Assembly: GCF_900451175.1 (NCBI RefSeq)
Contig: NZ_UGJJ01000001.1
Span: 434,001-498,000, forward strand
DNA from: Kingella potus
Lineage (GTDB): Bacteria > Pseudomonadota > Gammaproteobacteria > Burkholderiales > Neisseriaceae
Direction: 5' to 3'
Length of the DNA stretch: 64,000 nt
How positions within the stretch are numbered: position 1 is the stretch's first letter; every line of letters begins with the position of its first letter. This document shows positions 36,472 through 45,558 of this stretch, in pieces. Made by a program: the position numbers and the translations under genes. The notes under the pieces are model-generated. The model did not search any database, was not told the origin of the DNA, and saw nothing but the letters and a program-made list of their open reading frames with translations.

Positions 36472-36521
36472 CGGGCTTTGCGGCCGTCTGAAAACCCGTT
36501 TTCAGACGGCCGCAAAGCCCG
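36472..36521 (+). terminator. Perfect 24-bp-stem DUS hairpin between ilvE and the bestrophin gene
   Basis: The arms 36472-36495 and 36498-36521 are exact inverse complements around a two-base centre. The DUS core sits in the middle of each arm and the symmetry extends about eight bases beyond it on the outer side. It lies seven bases after the ilvE stop and should be a very stable transcript hairpin. Confidence 0.85.
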
Positions 36522-36536
36522 CCATCCCGAGCCGCC

Positions 36537-37454
36537 ATGATTATCCGCCCCATCCACCGCATCAGCATCCTCTACATCCTGCAAGGCTCGTTTTTCTCAC
36601 GCCTGTGGAAACCCCTGCTGCTGCTGTTTCTCTTTTCCATCGTCGTTTCCTACTACCAGAGCCACCTGCTCAAATACCAAATCCCCCTCAACGCCTCCGT
36701 ATTCACCCTGCTGGGTATCGCCCTGGCCATCTTCCACGGCTTCTGCAACACCGCCGCCTACGACCGCTTCTGGGAAGGCCGCAAACAATGGGGGCGGCTT
36801 TTGCAGCAAAGCCGCAGCTTCGCCCGCATCATCTGCACCCTGCCGCATATCCCCGAACACACCCGCCGCGAAATGCTGCAGCTGCAAATCGCCTTTGCCC
36901 ACCTGCTGCGCCGCCGGCTCCGGCACGAACCCTACGAAGCCGACATCCTGCGCACCGTGCCCGAACAATGGCAGGCCGCCCTGCTCGATGCCCGTTATCC
37001 CGTCCTCACCACCTGCCGCATCCTCGGCGCATACAACGCCCGCCTGCTGCACGACGGCCACACCGACACCATCCAATGGCAGACCATCGAAGACGGCCTG
37101 CAAGAGCTGACCGAAGTCCACACCGCCTGCGAACGCCTCAACAACACCCCCATCCCCTTTGCCTACTTCGTCCTCATGCACCGCACCATCTACGGCTACT
37201 GCTTCATGCTGCCCTTCGGCCTGGTCAACACCATCGGCTGGGTAACACCGTTTATGACCACCTTTGTCGGCTACACCTTCATCTGTCTGAACGAAATCAT
37301 CAACGAAATCAGCGATCCCTTCGGCAAAAACGAAAACGACCTTTCCCTGACCGCCATGTGCCGCCTGATCGAAGACCAACTCTGCGACTCCGGCGGCTTC
37401 ACCCTGCCGCCCGACGGCGAGAATCCCAGCCCGTCCAAATACATCGTCCAATAG
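36537..37454 (+). CDS. Bestrophin family chloride channel-like protein
   Basis: The 305-residue inner-membrane protein belongs to the bacterial bestrophin (RFP-TM/UPF0187) family, pentameric anion or cation channels. Signs are the N-terminal SILYILQGSFFSRLWKP, the YDRFWEGRKQWG segment at 75-86, LNNTPIPFAY at 201-210 with the NTPIP motif, and a C-terminal acidic stretch LNEIINEISDPFGKNENDL (near 250-270) that matches the cytosolic acidic cluster. Four hydrophobic segments are visible. The gene may be read through from ilvE only if the strong hairpin between them is leaky. A short DUS-pair terminator follows. Confidence 0.9.
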   Translation: MIIRPIHRISILYILQGSFFSRLWKPLLLLFLFSIVVSYYQSHLLKYQIPLNASVFTLLGIALAIFHGFCNTAAYDRFWEGRKQWGRLLQQSRSFARIICTLPHIPEHTRREMLQLQIAFAHLLRRRLRHEPYEADILRTVPEQWQAALLDARYPVLTTCRILGAYNARLLHDGHTDTIQWQTIEDGLQELTEVHTACERLNNTPIPFAYFVLMHRTIYGYCFMLPFGLVNTIGWVTPFMTTFVGYTFICLNEIINEISDPFGKNENDLSLTAMCRLIEDQLCDSGGFTLPPDGENPSPSKYIVQ

Positions 37455-37470
37455 CCGCACCAATAAAGGC

Positions 37471-37502
37471 AGGCCGTCTGAAAACGGGTTTTCAGACGGC
37501 CT
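37471..37502 (+). terminator. DUS-pair terminator of the bestrophin gene
   Basis: A 15-bp perfect stem (AGGCCGTCTGAAAAC and its inverse) with a two-base centre lies 16 bases past the stop codon. Confidence 0.8.
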
Positions 37503-37529
37503 CTTGCTTGGTTTGACGCTAACGGCCTG

Positions 37530-37559
37530 TGCAGGGTGTGTGGCACAGCCACGCACGCG
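37530..37559. repeat. Lone arm of the paired-hairpin repeat family
   Basis: CAGGGTGTGTGGC, four bases, then GCCACGCACGCGC form one hairpin arm without its partner. It lies between the bestrophin terminator and the DyP peroxidase stop. Confidence 0.6.
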
Positions 37560-37610
37560 CACGCGGCTTGGGTTTTCAGGCGGCCTCTGCGCCCCTGCGG
37601 CGGCTTGGGT

Positions 37611-38507
37611 TTACAAATCCGCCAGCCGTTCCACGCCCGGGGCGTAGTAGTACGCGCTGCGTACCGCGCGGGACATATGTTGCAGCAGCAGGTCGGTTTT
37701 GCCGTCTTTGTCGCCGAACATGAATTTGAGCTGCTCGTCGATATTGTGCAGGGTGGCGCAGTAGGCGATGAACTGCAAACCGTGTTCTCCGGAAACTTTG
37801 CCGAAGGGCAGGCTGCGGCGGACGATTTTCAGACCCGCGCCGTTTTCTTTGATGTTGGTGCGGCCGAGGTGGGAATCGGGCAGGCGTTCGGCGCGGGGAA
37901 ATTCGATGTTTTCTTCCTTGCTGCGGCCGACCGACTGTTCCTGCTCGGCCAGGCTCAGGCGGCTCCATTTGGCCAAGTCGTGCAGATACTGCTGCAACAC
38001 GACATAGCTGCCGCCCGCATCCGCGCCTGCGGCAATCGCAGCCACGGCGGCGACGGCTTCCGCGCCGTGCGGGTTTTCCGTGCCGTCGACAAAGCCGTCG
38101 AGGCCGCGCTCTTCGGGCATACGGAAGCCGTGGGTTTCGTTTTGCACGTCGATTGCGCTGCCGAATGCGGCCAGCACCTGTTCGGCGAGCAGGTAGTTCA
38201 GGCCGCCGTGTTTCGACTGGATGTGGATCATCAGGTCGCATTGGGTGGCGGGACACAGGCCGTTGCCCAGCGGCACGAAGGGGCGGATTTCGCGGCCTTC
38301 GTTTTTATGGCCGAGGCTGTGCCAGAAATCTGCGCCGAAGGCGATGGTCATGCCCAGCTCGTGTCCGGGGAAACGGCGGCGGCAGCCGTCGAGTGCGGCC
38401 AGCGCGGCGCGGCAGGCGGCTTTGACGGCTTCTTGCCCGCGTACGTTTGCTTCGATGTACACGGCGGCGGTGATGGTGTCGGGGATGATGGCGGTTTGCG
38501 GGGTCAT
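37611..38507 (-). CDS. DyP-type haem peroxidase
   Basis: The 298-residue protein is a dye-decolourising-type peroxidase of the YfeX-like cytoplasmic class. The key GxxDG motif is in DGFVDGTENP near 137-146, where the Asp is the distal acid. SHLGRTNIKEN near 212 carries the candidate proximal His, and LQFIAYCATLHNIDEQLKFMFG (near 252-272) is the typical C-terminal segment. No Tat or Sec signal is present. AAGGAA precedes ATG 38507. It stands alone with DUS pairs on both sides. Substrate is unknown; peroxide detoxification or haem handling is usual for the class. Confidence 0.92.
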   Translation of the reverse strand: MTPQTAIIPDTITAAVYIEANVRGQEAVKAACRAALAALDGCRRRFPGHELGMTIAFGADFWHSLGHKNEGREIRPFVPLGNGLCPATQCDLMIHIQSKHGGLNYLLAEQVLAAFGSAIDVQNETHGFRMPEERGLDGFVDGTENPHGAEAVAAVAAIAAGADAGGSYVVLQQYLHDLAKWSRLSLAEQEQSVGRSKEENIEFPRAERLPDSHLGRTNIKENGAGLKIVRRSLPFGKVSGEHGLQFIAYCATLHNIDEQLKFMFGDKDGKTDLLLQHMSRAVRSAYYYAPGVERLADL

Positions 38508-38603
38508 GTTTGCGTTCCTTGTTTGGTTGGCGGTTTGGTTTTTGTGTTTTGCCGTGCGGCTTGAATAAGCGGTTTTCCCGAAATCAGTGCTTTTAAAGTG
38601 CAG

Positions 38604-38635
38604 AGGCCGTCTGAAAACGGGTTTTCAGACGGCCT
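38604..38635 (-). terminator. DUS-pair terminator of tkt
   Basis: A 15-bp perfect stem around two bases starts 18 bases past the tkt stop on the minus strand. The same sequence appears after the bestrophin gene. Confidence 0.8.
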
Positions 38636-38653
38636 GTCGGTTTGCAGACGGCC

Positions 38654-40636
38654 TTACAGCACCGACTTCACCGCCGCAACCACGTTTTCTACGGTAAAGC
38701 CGAATTCTTTAAACAGCAGCTCGGCGGGAGCGGACTCGCCGAAGCGGTCGAGGCCGACCACTTTGCCGTTTGTGCCGACATATTTGTACCAGCCGTCTGA
38801 AACGCCTGCTTCCACCGCCACTTTGGGCAGGAGGGCGGGCAGCACGCTTTCGCGGTAGGCCGCGTCTTGTTTGTCGAACACATTGGTGCAGGGCATAGAC
38901 ACCACGCCGACGGCAACGCCTTGCTCCAGCAGGGCTTTTTGCGCGTTCAAAGCCAGCTCCACTTCCGAACCGGTAGCGATAATCACGGCTTTGGCCTCGC
39001 CTTCGGCTTCTGAAACCACATAGCCGCCGCGTTTGATGTTTTCAAGCTGCGCCGCGCTGCGCGGCACGAAGGGCAGGTTTTGGCGGCTGAAAATCAGGCA
39101 GCTCGGATGGTCGGCGGCTTTGGCGGCTTCAGACCAGGCCACCAGCGATTCGGCGGTGTCGCACGGCCGCCAGACGGCCATATTCGGAATCAGGCGCAGT
39201 GTGGCCGTCTGCTCGACCGGCTGGTGCGTCGGGCCGTCTTCGCCCAGGCCGATGGAATCGTGGGTAAACACAAACACGGGGTTGGTTTTCATCAGCGCGG
39301 CCATACGCAGGGCGTTGCGGGCGTATTCGCTGAACATCAGAAACGTTGCGCCAAACGGTTTCACGCCGCCGTGCAGCGCCATGCCGTTCACAATCGCGGC
39401 CATGCCGAATTCGCGCACGCCGTAGTGGATGTAGTTGCCGCCGTGGCCGCGGGTTACGGAAACGCTGCCCGGCCAGTCGGTCAGGTTGGAAGGCGTGAGG
39501 TCGGCCGAGCCGCCCACCAGTTCGGGCAGCACGCCGGCCAGCACGGCGATGCTGTTTTGGCTGGCTTTGCGGGTGGCGATTTTTTCGGCTTTGGCGCACA
39601 CGTCCTCCAAGGCCGTCTGAATGCGGGCATCGAAGTTTTCAGGCAGCCTGTGTTCCATGCGGCGCACAAATTCGGCGGCTTCGGCGGGAAACTTGGCCTG
39701 GTATTGCGCAAACAGCGCGTTCCATTCGGCTTCGAGTTTCGCGCCTTTTTCTTTCGCGCTCCATGCGGCGTAGATTTCCTGCGGAATTTCAAAGGCGGCA
39801 TAAGGCCAGCCCAAATGTTTGCGCGTGGCTTCGATTTCGTCCGCACCCAAAGGCGCGCCGTGGGTTTTGTGGCTGCCTTCTTTGCCCGCGCTGCCTTTGC
39901 CGATTAAGGTTTTGCAGCAGATGATGGAGGGCTTGGCGGTTTCGGCTTTGGCCGCCGCTATGGCCGTCTGAATGGCGGCGGTGTCGTGGCCGTTGACGTT
40001 GGGGATAACGTGCCAGCCGTAGCTTTCGAACCGCGCGGGGATATTTTCGGTAAACCAGCCGTCCACTTTGCCGTCGATGGAGATGTTGTTGTCGTCGTAG
40101 AGCACCACCAGCTTGCCCAAGCCCAGCGTACCGGCCAGCGAGGCGGCTTCGTGCGAGATGCCTTCCATCAGGCAGCCGTCGCCCAAAAACACATAAGTGT
40201 GGTGGTTCACAATATCCAGCCCGTCTTTATTGAATTCGGCGGCCAGGATTTTCTCGGCCAGCGCCATGCCCACGGCGTTGGCAATGCCCTGCCCGAGCGG
40301 GCCGGTGGTGGTTTCCACGCCGTCGGTGTAGCCGTATTCGGGGTGGCCGGGGGTTTTGCTGTGCAGTTGGCGGAAGTTTTTCAAATCGTCAACCGAAACG
40401 TTGTAGCCGGTGAGGTGCAGCAGGCTGTACAGCAGCATCGAGGCGTGGCCGTTCGACAAAACGAAGCGGTCGCGGTTGTAGAATTTTGGGTTAGCGGGGT
40501 TGTGGTTGAGAAACTGCGTCCACAACACTTCGGCCATTTCGGCCATGCCCATCGGTGCGCCGGGGTGGCCGGAATTGGCTTTTTGGACTGCATCGGCGGA
40601 GAGAAAACGGATAGCGTTTGCCAGTTGGGAAGACAT
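38654..40636 (-). CDS. tkt: Transketolase
   Basis: The 660-residue thiamine-diphosphate enzyme moves two-carbon units in the pentose phosphate pathway. Visible parts are [14 protein letters not shown] near 22-35, [15 protein letters not shown] near 114, the cofactor motif [18 protein letters not shown] from about 152, the central pyrimidine-domain segments [20 protein letters not shown] and [19 protein letters not shown] (each within 380-480), and a C-terminal domain with STGSEV-like [11 protein letters not shown]. Length is normal. The stop codon merges with a one-mismatch DUS. It follows proBA on the same strand, but a strong DUS terminator lies between. Confidence 0.96.
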   Translation of the reverse strand: MSSQLANAIRFLSADAVQKANSGHPGAPMGMAEMAEVLWTQFLNHNPANPKFYNRDRFVLSNGHASMLLYSLLHLTGYNVSVDDLKNFRQLHSKTPGHPEYGYTDGVETTTGPLGQGIANAVGMALAEKILAAEFNKDGLDIVNHHTYVFLGDGCLMEGISHEAASLAGTLGLGKLVVLYDDNNISIDGKVDGWFTENIPARFESYGWHVIPNVNGHDTAAIQTAIAAAKAETAKPSIICCKTLIGKGSAGKEGSHKTHGAPLGADEIEATRKHLGWPYAAFEIPQEIYAAWSAKEKGAKLEAEWNALFAQYQAKFPAEAAEFVRRMEHRLPENFDARIQTALEDVCAKAEKIATRKASQNSIAVLAGVLPELVGGSADLTPSNLTDWPGSVSVTRGHGGNYIHYGVREFGMAAIVNGMALHGGVKPFGATFLMFSEYARNALRMAALMKTNPVFVFTHDSIGLGEDGPTHQPVEQTATLRLIPNMAVWRPCDTAESLVAWSEAAKAADHPSCLIFSRQNLPFVPRSAAQLENIKRGGYVVSEAEGEAKAVIIATGSEVELALNAQKALLEQGVAVGVVSMPCTNVFDKQDAAYRESVLPALLPKVAVEAGVSDGWYKYVGTNGKVVGLDRFGESAPAELLFKEFGFTVENVVAAVKSVL

Positions 40637-40679
40637 TTCGGATACCTTTCCGTATCGGGAAAAGCCCGGATTATCCGTG

Positions 40680-40769
40680 TTTTCAGACGGCCTTTCAAGG
40701 AAAGAGGCCGTCTGAACAGGCGGCAGAAAGGCCGTCTGAAAACGGCAAAACGTGTTTTCAGACGGCCTG
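40680..40769 (-). terminator. Cluster of four DUS between proA and tkt
   Basis: DUS lie at about 40682, 40705, 40730 and 40758. The last two form an inverted pair (40730-40769) starting 14 bases past the proA stop and probably terminate proBA. The others lie just before tkt. Confidence 0.75.
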
Positions 40770-40783
40770 TTGCGCTGCGGGGT

Positions 40784-42052
40784 TCAGCGCACCTGCCCTT
40801 CCCCTTCGACCACATATTTGTAGGTGGTCATTTCCGCCAAGCCCATCGGCCCGCGGGCGTGGAGCTTTTGCGTGGCGATGCCCATTTCGCAGCCGAGGCC
40901 GAACTGCCCGCCGTCGGTAAAGCGGGTGGAGGCGTTGATGTACACCGCCGCGCTGTCGGTCTGCTCGGCAAAACGGCGGGCGGTGTCGGGATTGGCGGTA
41001 ACGATGGCATCGGAATGGCGGGTGCCGTGCGTGTCGATGTGGGCGATGGCTTCGTCCGCCGAGCCGACGGTTTTCACGGCGAGGATGTAGTCGGCAAACT
41101 CGGTGTCGAAATCTTCGGGCTGCGCGGGCGTGCCGCCGATAAGTGCGGCAGCTCCGGTATCGAGGCGCAGCTCGACAGGCACCAAGCCCCGCGCCTGCCG
41201 CTCCTCCACCAGCCTGCGGCGCAGCATCGGCAGGAAGGCGGCGGCGATGTCGCGGTGGACAAGGCAGACTTCGGCCGCGTTGCACACGGAAGGGCGGCTG
41301 GTTTTGGCATTGTCGGCAATATCCAGCGCCATCGCCAAATCCGCGTCTTTGTCCACATAGATATGGCAGATGCCGGTGCCGGTTTCGATAACCGGCACGC
41401 AGGCGTTTTCGACCACGGCGCGGATCAGCCCCGCGCCGCCGCGCGGAATCAGCAGATCGAGCAGGCCGGCGGCTTTCATCATGGTGTGCGCGCTGTCGCG
41501 GCCGGTGTCGGACACCAGGCCGATGCAGTCGGGCGAAATGCCGCTGCCGTCCAGCGCGCTTTTCAGGGCGGCCACCACGGCGGCGGCGGTGCGCCAGGCT
41601 TCGCGGCCGCTGCGCAGCACCACCGCGCTGCCGCTTTTGAGCGCGAGCGCGGCGGCATCGGAAGTTACATTCGGGCGGCTCTCGTAAATGATGCCGATCA
41701 CGCCGAGGGCGACGCGTATTTTGCGGATTACCAGGCCGTTGGGCAGGGTGCGGGTTTCGAGAACGGTGCCGACGGGGTCGGGCAGCGGAATCAGGGCGCG
41801 GATGCCGTCGGCCATCGCCTTGATGCGTGCGCCGTCAAGCAGCAGGCGGTCGAGCATCGCTTCGGACAAAATGCCTGCGGCATCCGCCATATCGGCGCGG
41901 TTGGCGGCGAGTATGTCTTCCTGCGCCGCTTCGAGTGCGTCCGCCATCGCGGCCAGGGCGCGGTTTTTGGCGGCGGTATCGGCGGTGTTGATGGTTTTTT
42001 TCGCACGGTTTGCCTGTTCGAGCAGGGCGAGCGTGCTGTTGCCGGTGTTCAT
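40784..42052 (-). CDS. proA: Gamma-glutamyl phosphate reductase
   Basis: The 422-residue NADPH-dependent enzyme makes glutamate semialdehyde, the second step of proline synthesis. The catalytic Cys is residue 257 in [12 protein letters not shown]. Other typical segments are [25 protein letters not shown] (near 117-141), IPRGGAGLI near 202, and [28 protein letters not shown] near the end (split here for length: [19 protein letters not shown]). It follows proB by ten bases, so the two form an operon. Length is normal for the family. Confidence 0.96.
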   Translation of the reverse strand: MNTGNSTLALLEQANRAKKTINTADTAAKNRALAAMADALEAAQEDILAANRADMADAAGILSEAMLDRLLLDGARIKAMADGIRALIPLPDPVGTVLETRTLPNGLVIRKIRVALGVIGIIYESRPNVTSDAAALALKSGSAVVLRSGREAWRTAAAVVAALKSALDGSGISPDCIGLVSDTGRDSAHTMMKAAGLLDLLIPRGGAGLIRAVVENACVPVIETGTGICHIYVDKDADLAMALDIADNAKTSRPSVCNAAEVCLVHRDIAAAFLPMLRRRLVEERQARGLVPVELRLDTGAAALIGGTPAQPEDFDTEFADYILAVKTVGSADEAIAHIDTHGTRHSDAIVTANPDTARRFAEQTDSAAVYINASTRFTDGGQFGLGCEMGIATQKLHARGPMGLAEMTTYKYVVEGEGQVR

Positions 42053-42062
42053 AAGCTGCTCC

Positions 42063-43172
42063 TCAAATATCTTTTAAAAACAGTTCCAATTCGGGCGTGA
42101 TGCCGATCCAGTCGTCGCGGTGGACGGCTATGCCTTTGGGGCGGGACGGGGCGGCCGGGGTTTTCAGACGGCCGGAATCGGTTTTTGCCCGCCCTTTGCC
42201 GAGAATGTGCGAGCCGTCGGCATTGAACACCGTCAGCACGTCGCCTGCGGCAAACTGCCCGCGCACTTCGGTAATGCCGGAAGCCAGCAGGCTGCGGCCT
42301 TCGTGCACGATCGCGTGTTCCGCCCCCGCGTCGATTTTCAGGCTGCCGCGCGAAGGGGCGTAAAACGCCAGCCACTGCTTCTGCGTTTTCATGGTTTTCT
42401 GCGCGGCAAACAGCGTGCCGTCGTCTTGCGAAAAAGCGGCGCGGAAAAGCGCGTCTGTTTGCAGCGACGAGCAGATGTACACCGGCACGCCCGCATGGGT
42501 GGCCAGCGCGGCGGCTTTGATTTTGGTGGCCATGCCGCCGGTGCCGTTCGCGCTGCCCGCGCCGCCCGCCATGGCAATCAGTTCCGCACCAATCTGCCCC
42601 ACCCTGTCCAGCCGCCTGGCCTGCGGGTCGGTACGCGGATTGCCGGTGTAGAGGCCGTCCACGTCGGTGAGCAGCACCAGCAGATCCGCCCGCAGCATCG
42701 AAGCCACCTGCGCCGCCAGCGTGTCGTTGTCGCCCACTTTCAGCTCCGCCACCGCCACAACATCGTTTTCATTAATCACCGGCACCGCGCGGCGGGCCAG
42801 CAGTACGCCCAAAGTCTGAAAGGCGTTGCGGTAGCGGCGCGGGTCGGCGAAATCGTCGCGCGTGAGCAGAATCTGCCCCGCCACGATGCCTTTGAGCAGG
42901 AAGGCGGCGGTGTACTCCTCCATCAGCAGGCTTTGGCCGACGGCGGCGGCAGCCTGCCGGTCGGCAATGCGCGACGGCCGCTTTTTGAAGCCGAGCGAGG
43001 CAAAGCCCGCCGTTACCGCGCCGGAGGACACCAGCACCAGCTCGTGTCCCGCCGCGTGCAGCGCGGCAAGCTGGCGGGTCAGGTTGCGCAGCTTCGCGTG
43101 CGAGAGGCTGCCGTCGGCCTCGGTGAGCGAGCTGGTGCCGACTTTGTAAACAATGCGTTTTTTGGACTGCAT
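42063..43172 (-). CDS. proB: Glutamate 5-kinase
   Basis: The 369-residue enzyme phosphorylates glutamate as the first, feedback-regulated step of proline synthesis. The amino-acid-kinase domain shows YKVGTSSL near 8, [10 protein letters not shown] near 49, [11 protein letters not shown] near 135 and [12 protein letters not shown] near 212. A PUA domain ends the protein (about 275-369). The frame runs open further upstream, but ATG 43172 has GGAG at good spacing and the kinase domain begins there. Inside the PUA domain a DUS encodes Gly-Arg-Leu-Lys within a Pro-rich insert ([17 protein letters not shown]), a likely DUS-driven insertion in a loop. Confidence 0.95.
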   Translation of the reverse strand: MQSKKRIVYKVGTSSLTEADGSLSHAKLRNLTRQLAALHAAGHELVLVSSGAVTAGFASLGFKKRPSRIADRQAAAAVGQSLLMEEYTAAFLLKGIVAGQILLTRDDFADPRRYRNAFQTLGVLLARRAVPVINENDVVAVAELKVGDNDTLAAQVASMLRADLLVLLTDVDGLYTGNPRTDPQARRLDRVGQIGAELIAMAGGAGSANGTGGMATKIKAAALATHAGVPVYICSSLQTDALFRAAFSQDDGTLFAAQKTMKTQKQWLAFYAPSRGSLKIDAGAEHAIVHEGRSLLASGITEVRGQFAAGDVLTVFNADGSHILGKGRAKTDSGRLKTPAAPSRPKGIAVHRDDWIGITPELELFLKDI

Positions 43173-43251
43173 TTCGATTCTCCGGAATGTTTTTCTTTTC
43201 AGACGGCCTCTTGCCGCCGGTTGCGTTATACCACAGGCCGCAGACGCACGC

Positions 43252-43287
43252 AGGCCGTCTGAAAACAGGCTGGTTTTCAGACGGCCT
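43252..43287 (-). terminator. DUS-pair terminator after the cytochrome c' gene
   Basis: An inverted DUS pair with a 12-base loop lies 28 bases past the cytochrome stop on the minus strand. A further DUS at 43199-43210 lies closer to proB. Confidence 0.7.
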
Positions 43288-43314
43288 CTTGCAAACCTGC
43301 CCGCAAGGCGGCCT

Positions 43315-43773
43315 CTAGCGCGGACGGCGGTAGGCCCGGTGGCAGGATTGGCAGGATGCGTCGGCGGCATCGTAGGCGGCTTTGATTTCCTGCAAGTTTC
43401 CCTTTTGCGCTTTGGCGTTGAGTTCGGCCACGGCGGCCAGGAAGCCGTCGCGCTCGCGCCCGAATGCTTCCTCCTGCTGCCAGATTTGCGGCAGGGCGCG
43501 GCCGTTGCCCTCGGGGTCGTTTTGAAAATGGAGAAAGGGCTCTTGCGCTTTGGCGGCAAACACGGCGGCGGCGGCGCGGAATGCGTCGGGGTCGTAGGCC
43601 TGGTCGCCCTTGGCCGTTTTCCCCATTTCGGCAAACTCGGGCATCATTTCCTTGAATGCCGCCGTGCGCCTGGCCGAGATTCCGCCTTTCGGCTCTGCCG
43701 GCTCTCCGCCGCAGGCGGCAAGGGCTAGGGCAAGCGCGGCGGCAGACAAAAGGGCGGGGATGCGTGTGTTCAT
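43315..43773 (-). CDS. cycP: Cytochrome c' lipoprotein
   Basis: The 152-residue protein resembles class II cytochrome c (cytochrome c'), a four-helix bundle with a C-terminal haem site, here CQSCH at 141-145 with His145 as the axial ligand. Cytochrome c' binds nitric oxide and protects Neisseria from it. The N-terminus is a lipoprotein signal with lipobox LALAAC, modified Cys at 21, so the protein should be membrane-anchored in the periplasm. ATG 43773 has AAGGAAA ahead; the frame upstream is repeat sequence. The function fits with the nsrR-nnrS group elsewhere in the window. Confidence 0.85.
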   Translation of the reverse strand: MNTRIPALLSAAALALALAACGGEPAEPKGGISARRTAAFKEMMPEFAEMGKTAKGDQAYDPDAFRAAAAVFAAKAQEPFLHFQNDPEGNGRALPQIWQQEEAFGRERDGFLAAVAELNAKAQKGNLQEIKAAYDAADASCQSCHRAYRRPR

Positions 43774-43835
43774 GGCGTGGGTTTCCTTTTTTGTTTTATG
43801 TATTTTTTCAGACGGCCTTTGTGCAAACGGCAGAA

Positions 43836-44324
43836 AACGCGTGCGTCGCTTGGGGCGGCACACCCTACCTGTTTGCCATGTCTGTTTTCAGACGGCCTCT
43901 GCCGCTGTGTAGGGTGTGTTGCTCTGCAACGCACGCGGTTTGGGGTTTGGCGGCAGCTTGCAACGGTGGCGGTTTGCGGCAGCGGGAGTTTGCGGTGCCT
44001 GTGAACGCGTGCGTCGCTCTGGCGACACACCCTACTTTGTTTGCGCTGTCCGTTTTTCAGACGGCCTCTGCCGCTGTGTAGGGTGTGTTGCTCTGCAACG
44101 CATGCGGTTTGGGGTTTGGCGGCAGCTTGCAACGGTGGCGGTTTGCGGCGGCGGGAGTTTGCGGTATCTGTGAACGCGTGCGTCGCTCTGGCGACACACC
44201 CTACCTGTTTGCCGCTGTCTGTTTTCAGACGGCCTCTGCCGCTGCGTAGGGTGTGTTGCTCTGCAACGCACGCGGTTTGGGGTGGCAGAAAACGCGTGCG
44301 TCGCCTTGGGGCGACACACCCTAC
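43836..44324. repeat. Array of three DUS-linked paired-hairpin repeats plus one lone arm, opposite orientation
   Basis: The 43774-44370 gap has no gene. A lone arm lies at 43836-43867. Full copies are at 43909-44035, 44078-44204 and 44246-44324, each starting GTAGGGTGTGTTGC and ending GGCGACACACCCTAC, which is the inverse of most other arrays. The first two share an almost identical core of about 65 bases; the third has a core of about 16. TTTTCAGACGGCCTCTGCCGC precedes each copy in part (DUS plus a conserved GCCGC). Confidence 0.9.
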
Positions 44325-44370
44325 CTGTTTGCGCTGTCTGTTTTTCAGACGGCCGTCGCTTTGACGGCAC

Positions 44371-44820
44371 CTACTTTGTCTGTGCTCCCGCCAGCGCGGC
44401 GTAGCGGGCGGTAAATTCCGCTACGGGGAGGCCGTCTGAAAAGGCTGTGGCGGCGAGGTCGATTTTGCCTTTGCCGTGTGCGGCGTACATTTTGTGAAAC
44501 CGCGCCCAGTCTCCGCTTCCGGGGCTTTGTGCGCTGACGGTCAGATCGCCGTGCGCGGGGGCGGTGTAGCGGATTTGGCTGCTTTGGATGACGATGTTGC
44601 CCGCCGCCTGCGGGCAGTTGAGGTGGACGAGCGCCCAGCCGCAGACGGTTGCGCCCAGTACGGTGCTGCCGCCGAAGACGGTGTTTTTGTGGTTGCGGTT
44701 GGGCGCGTGCGGCATCAGTATCCGCACTTCGTCCGTGCCGCAGGCGAGGACGCGGATGCCGAGCGCGGCGGTGGCGGGAATGTGGCTGCGGAGGAAGTCT
44801 TGCAGTTGCTGTTCGGTCAT
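44371..44820 (-). CDS. YiiD C-terminal-type thioesterase domain protein
   Basis: The 149-residue hot-dog-fold protein matches the putative thioesterase family named after the YiiD C-terminal domain. Typical segments are HIPATAALGIRV near 13-24, APNRNHKNTVFGGSTVLGA near 39-57 and IRYTAPAHGDLTV near 83. The acyl substrate is unknown. An in-frame DUS encodes Phe-Ser-Asp-Gly-Leu near residue 127, replacing what is usually a variable loop. The Shine-Dalgarno sequence is weak. It is preceded on the same strand by a lipoprotein gene and a DUS pair. Confidence 0.8.
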   Translation of the reverse strand: MTEQQLQDFLRSHIPATAALGIRVLACGTDEVRILMPHAPNRNHKNTVFGGSTVLGATVCGWALVHLNCPQAAGNIVIQSSQIRYTAPAHGDLTVSAQSPGSGDWARFHKMYAAHGKGKIDLAATAFSDGLPVAEFTARYAALAGAQTK

Positions 44821-44846
44821 GGTGTGCCTGCTTTCTTGTACGGCAA

Positions 44847-44898
44847 AGGCCGTCTGAATAAGGCTTCGGCCTGCGCCAAAGCTGTTTTCAGACGGCCT
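44847..44898 (-). terminator. DUS pair after the lipoprotein gene
   Basis: Inverted DUS with a long loop of about 28 bases starts ten bases past the lipoprotein stop. The inner AAGGCTTCGGCCTGCG segment could add a second stem. Confidence 0.6.
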
Positions 44899-44907
44899 GT
44901 CTCCCGC

Positions 44908-45486
44908 TTATTCCGCCGCTCCGGCTTCTTTTATTTTCTGTTGCAGCAGGACTTCGTCAAACGGTATGCCGTGGGCTTTGGCTACGACGGCAAATTCCTG
45001 CATACCCGCCATCACTTCGCGTACGCCGGCATTCATTTCCGCCTCTGCCGTCTGCATGACGGCCGCGTTGTCAAAATCTGCCGCCTGTATTTTTTGCAGG
45101 CTGCCGCTCATTTTCTCCATGCCGCCGACCAATTTGGCGCGGATGGATTTGCCCTCTTCACTTTTCAGATTCAGGTTTTGCAAGGCCGGCACGGCTTTTT
45201 GCAGCAGATCAAGCTGGTCTTGCAGCACGGCGCGGACTTCGGTTTCGTTTTGCGCCTGCTGCAAACGCTGCATGTATTCGTTTTCCAGCCCTTCGTTCAC
45301 ACCCGCCGCCAGCAGCGCGCCGCCGATGGTTACCAGGTCGGAGCGTTGCGGGCTGCCGCAGGCGGCAAGGGACAGCGTGGCCGCCAGCAGCGCGAAGGCG
45401 AGGCAGAGGCGGCGGAGCAGCCGCCCGGGCAGGCCGGCGGCCGTGGTGTCTGGCCGGCGGACGGTGGTGTTTTTGCTGTGGAACAT
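44908..45486 (-). CDS. Predicted lipoprotein, helical, unknown function
   Basis: The 192-residue protein has a long basic N-region, a hydrophobic core and lipobox LSLAAC with Cys43 as the modified residue. The mature part is helical with heptad-like stretches (ENEYMQRLQQAQNETEVRAVLQ and LNLKSEEGKSIRAKLVGGMEKM, within residues 68-130) and few aromatic residues. I do not recognise the family. AGGAG precedes ATG 45486 at ideal spacing. It lies just downstream of amiC on the same strand, separated by a DUS pair, so a cell-envelope role is plausible but unproven. Confidence 0.75.
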   Translation of the reverse strand: MFHSKNTTVRRPDTTAAGLPGRLLRRLCLAFALLAATLSLAACGSPQRSDLVTIGGALLAAGVNEGLENEYMQRLQQAQNETEVRAVLQDQLDLLQKAVPALQNLNLKSEEGKSIRAKLVGGMEKMSGSLQKIQAADFDNAAVMQTAEAEMNAGVREVMAGMQEFAVVAKAHGIPFDEVLLQQKIKEAGAAE

Positions 45487-45514
45487 TTTCTGTCTCCTGT
45501 TTGAAATGCGGAAC

Positions 45515-45551
45515 AGGCCATCTGAAACTTTTCAATGTTTTCAGACGGCCT
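45515..45551 (-). terminator. Imperfect DUS-pair terminator of amiC
   Basis: A variant DUS (AGGCCATCTGAA) faces a perfect inverse copy across about 13 bases, starting seven bases past the amiC stop. One G-A difference leaves a G-T type mismatch in the stem. Confidence 0.65.
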
Positions 45552-45558
45552 GCGGGGG

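Noticed and set aside
39986..42100. 704-codon plus-strand frame across tkt and proA
   Set aside because: It spans two well-defined genes on the other strand and has no family resemblance.
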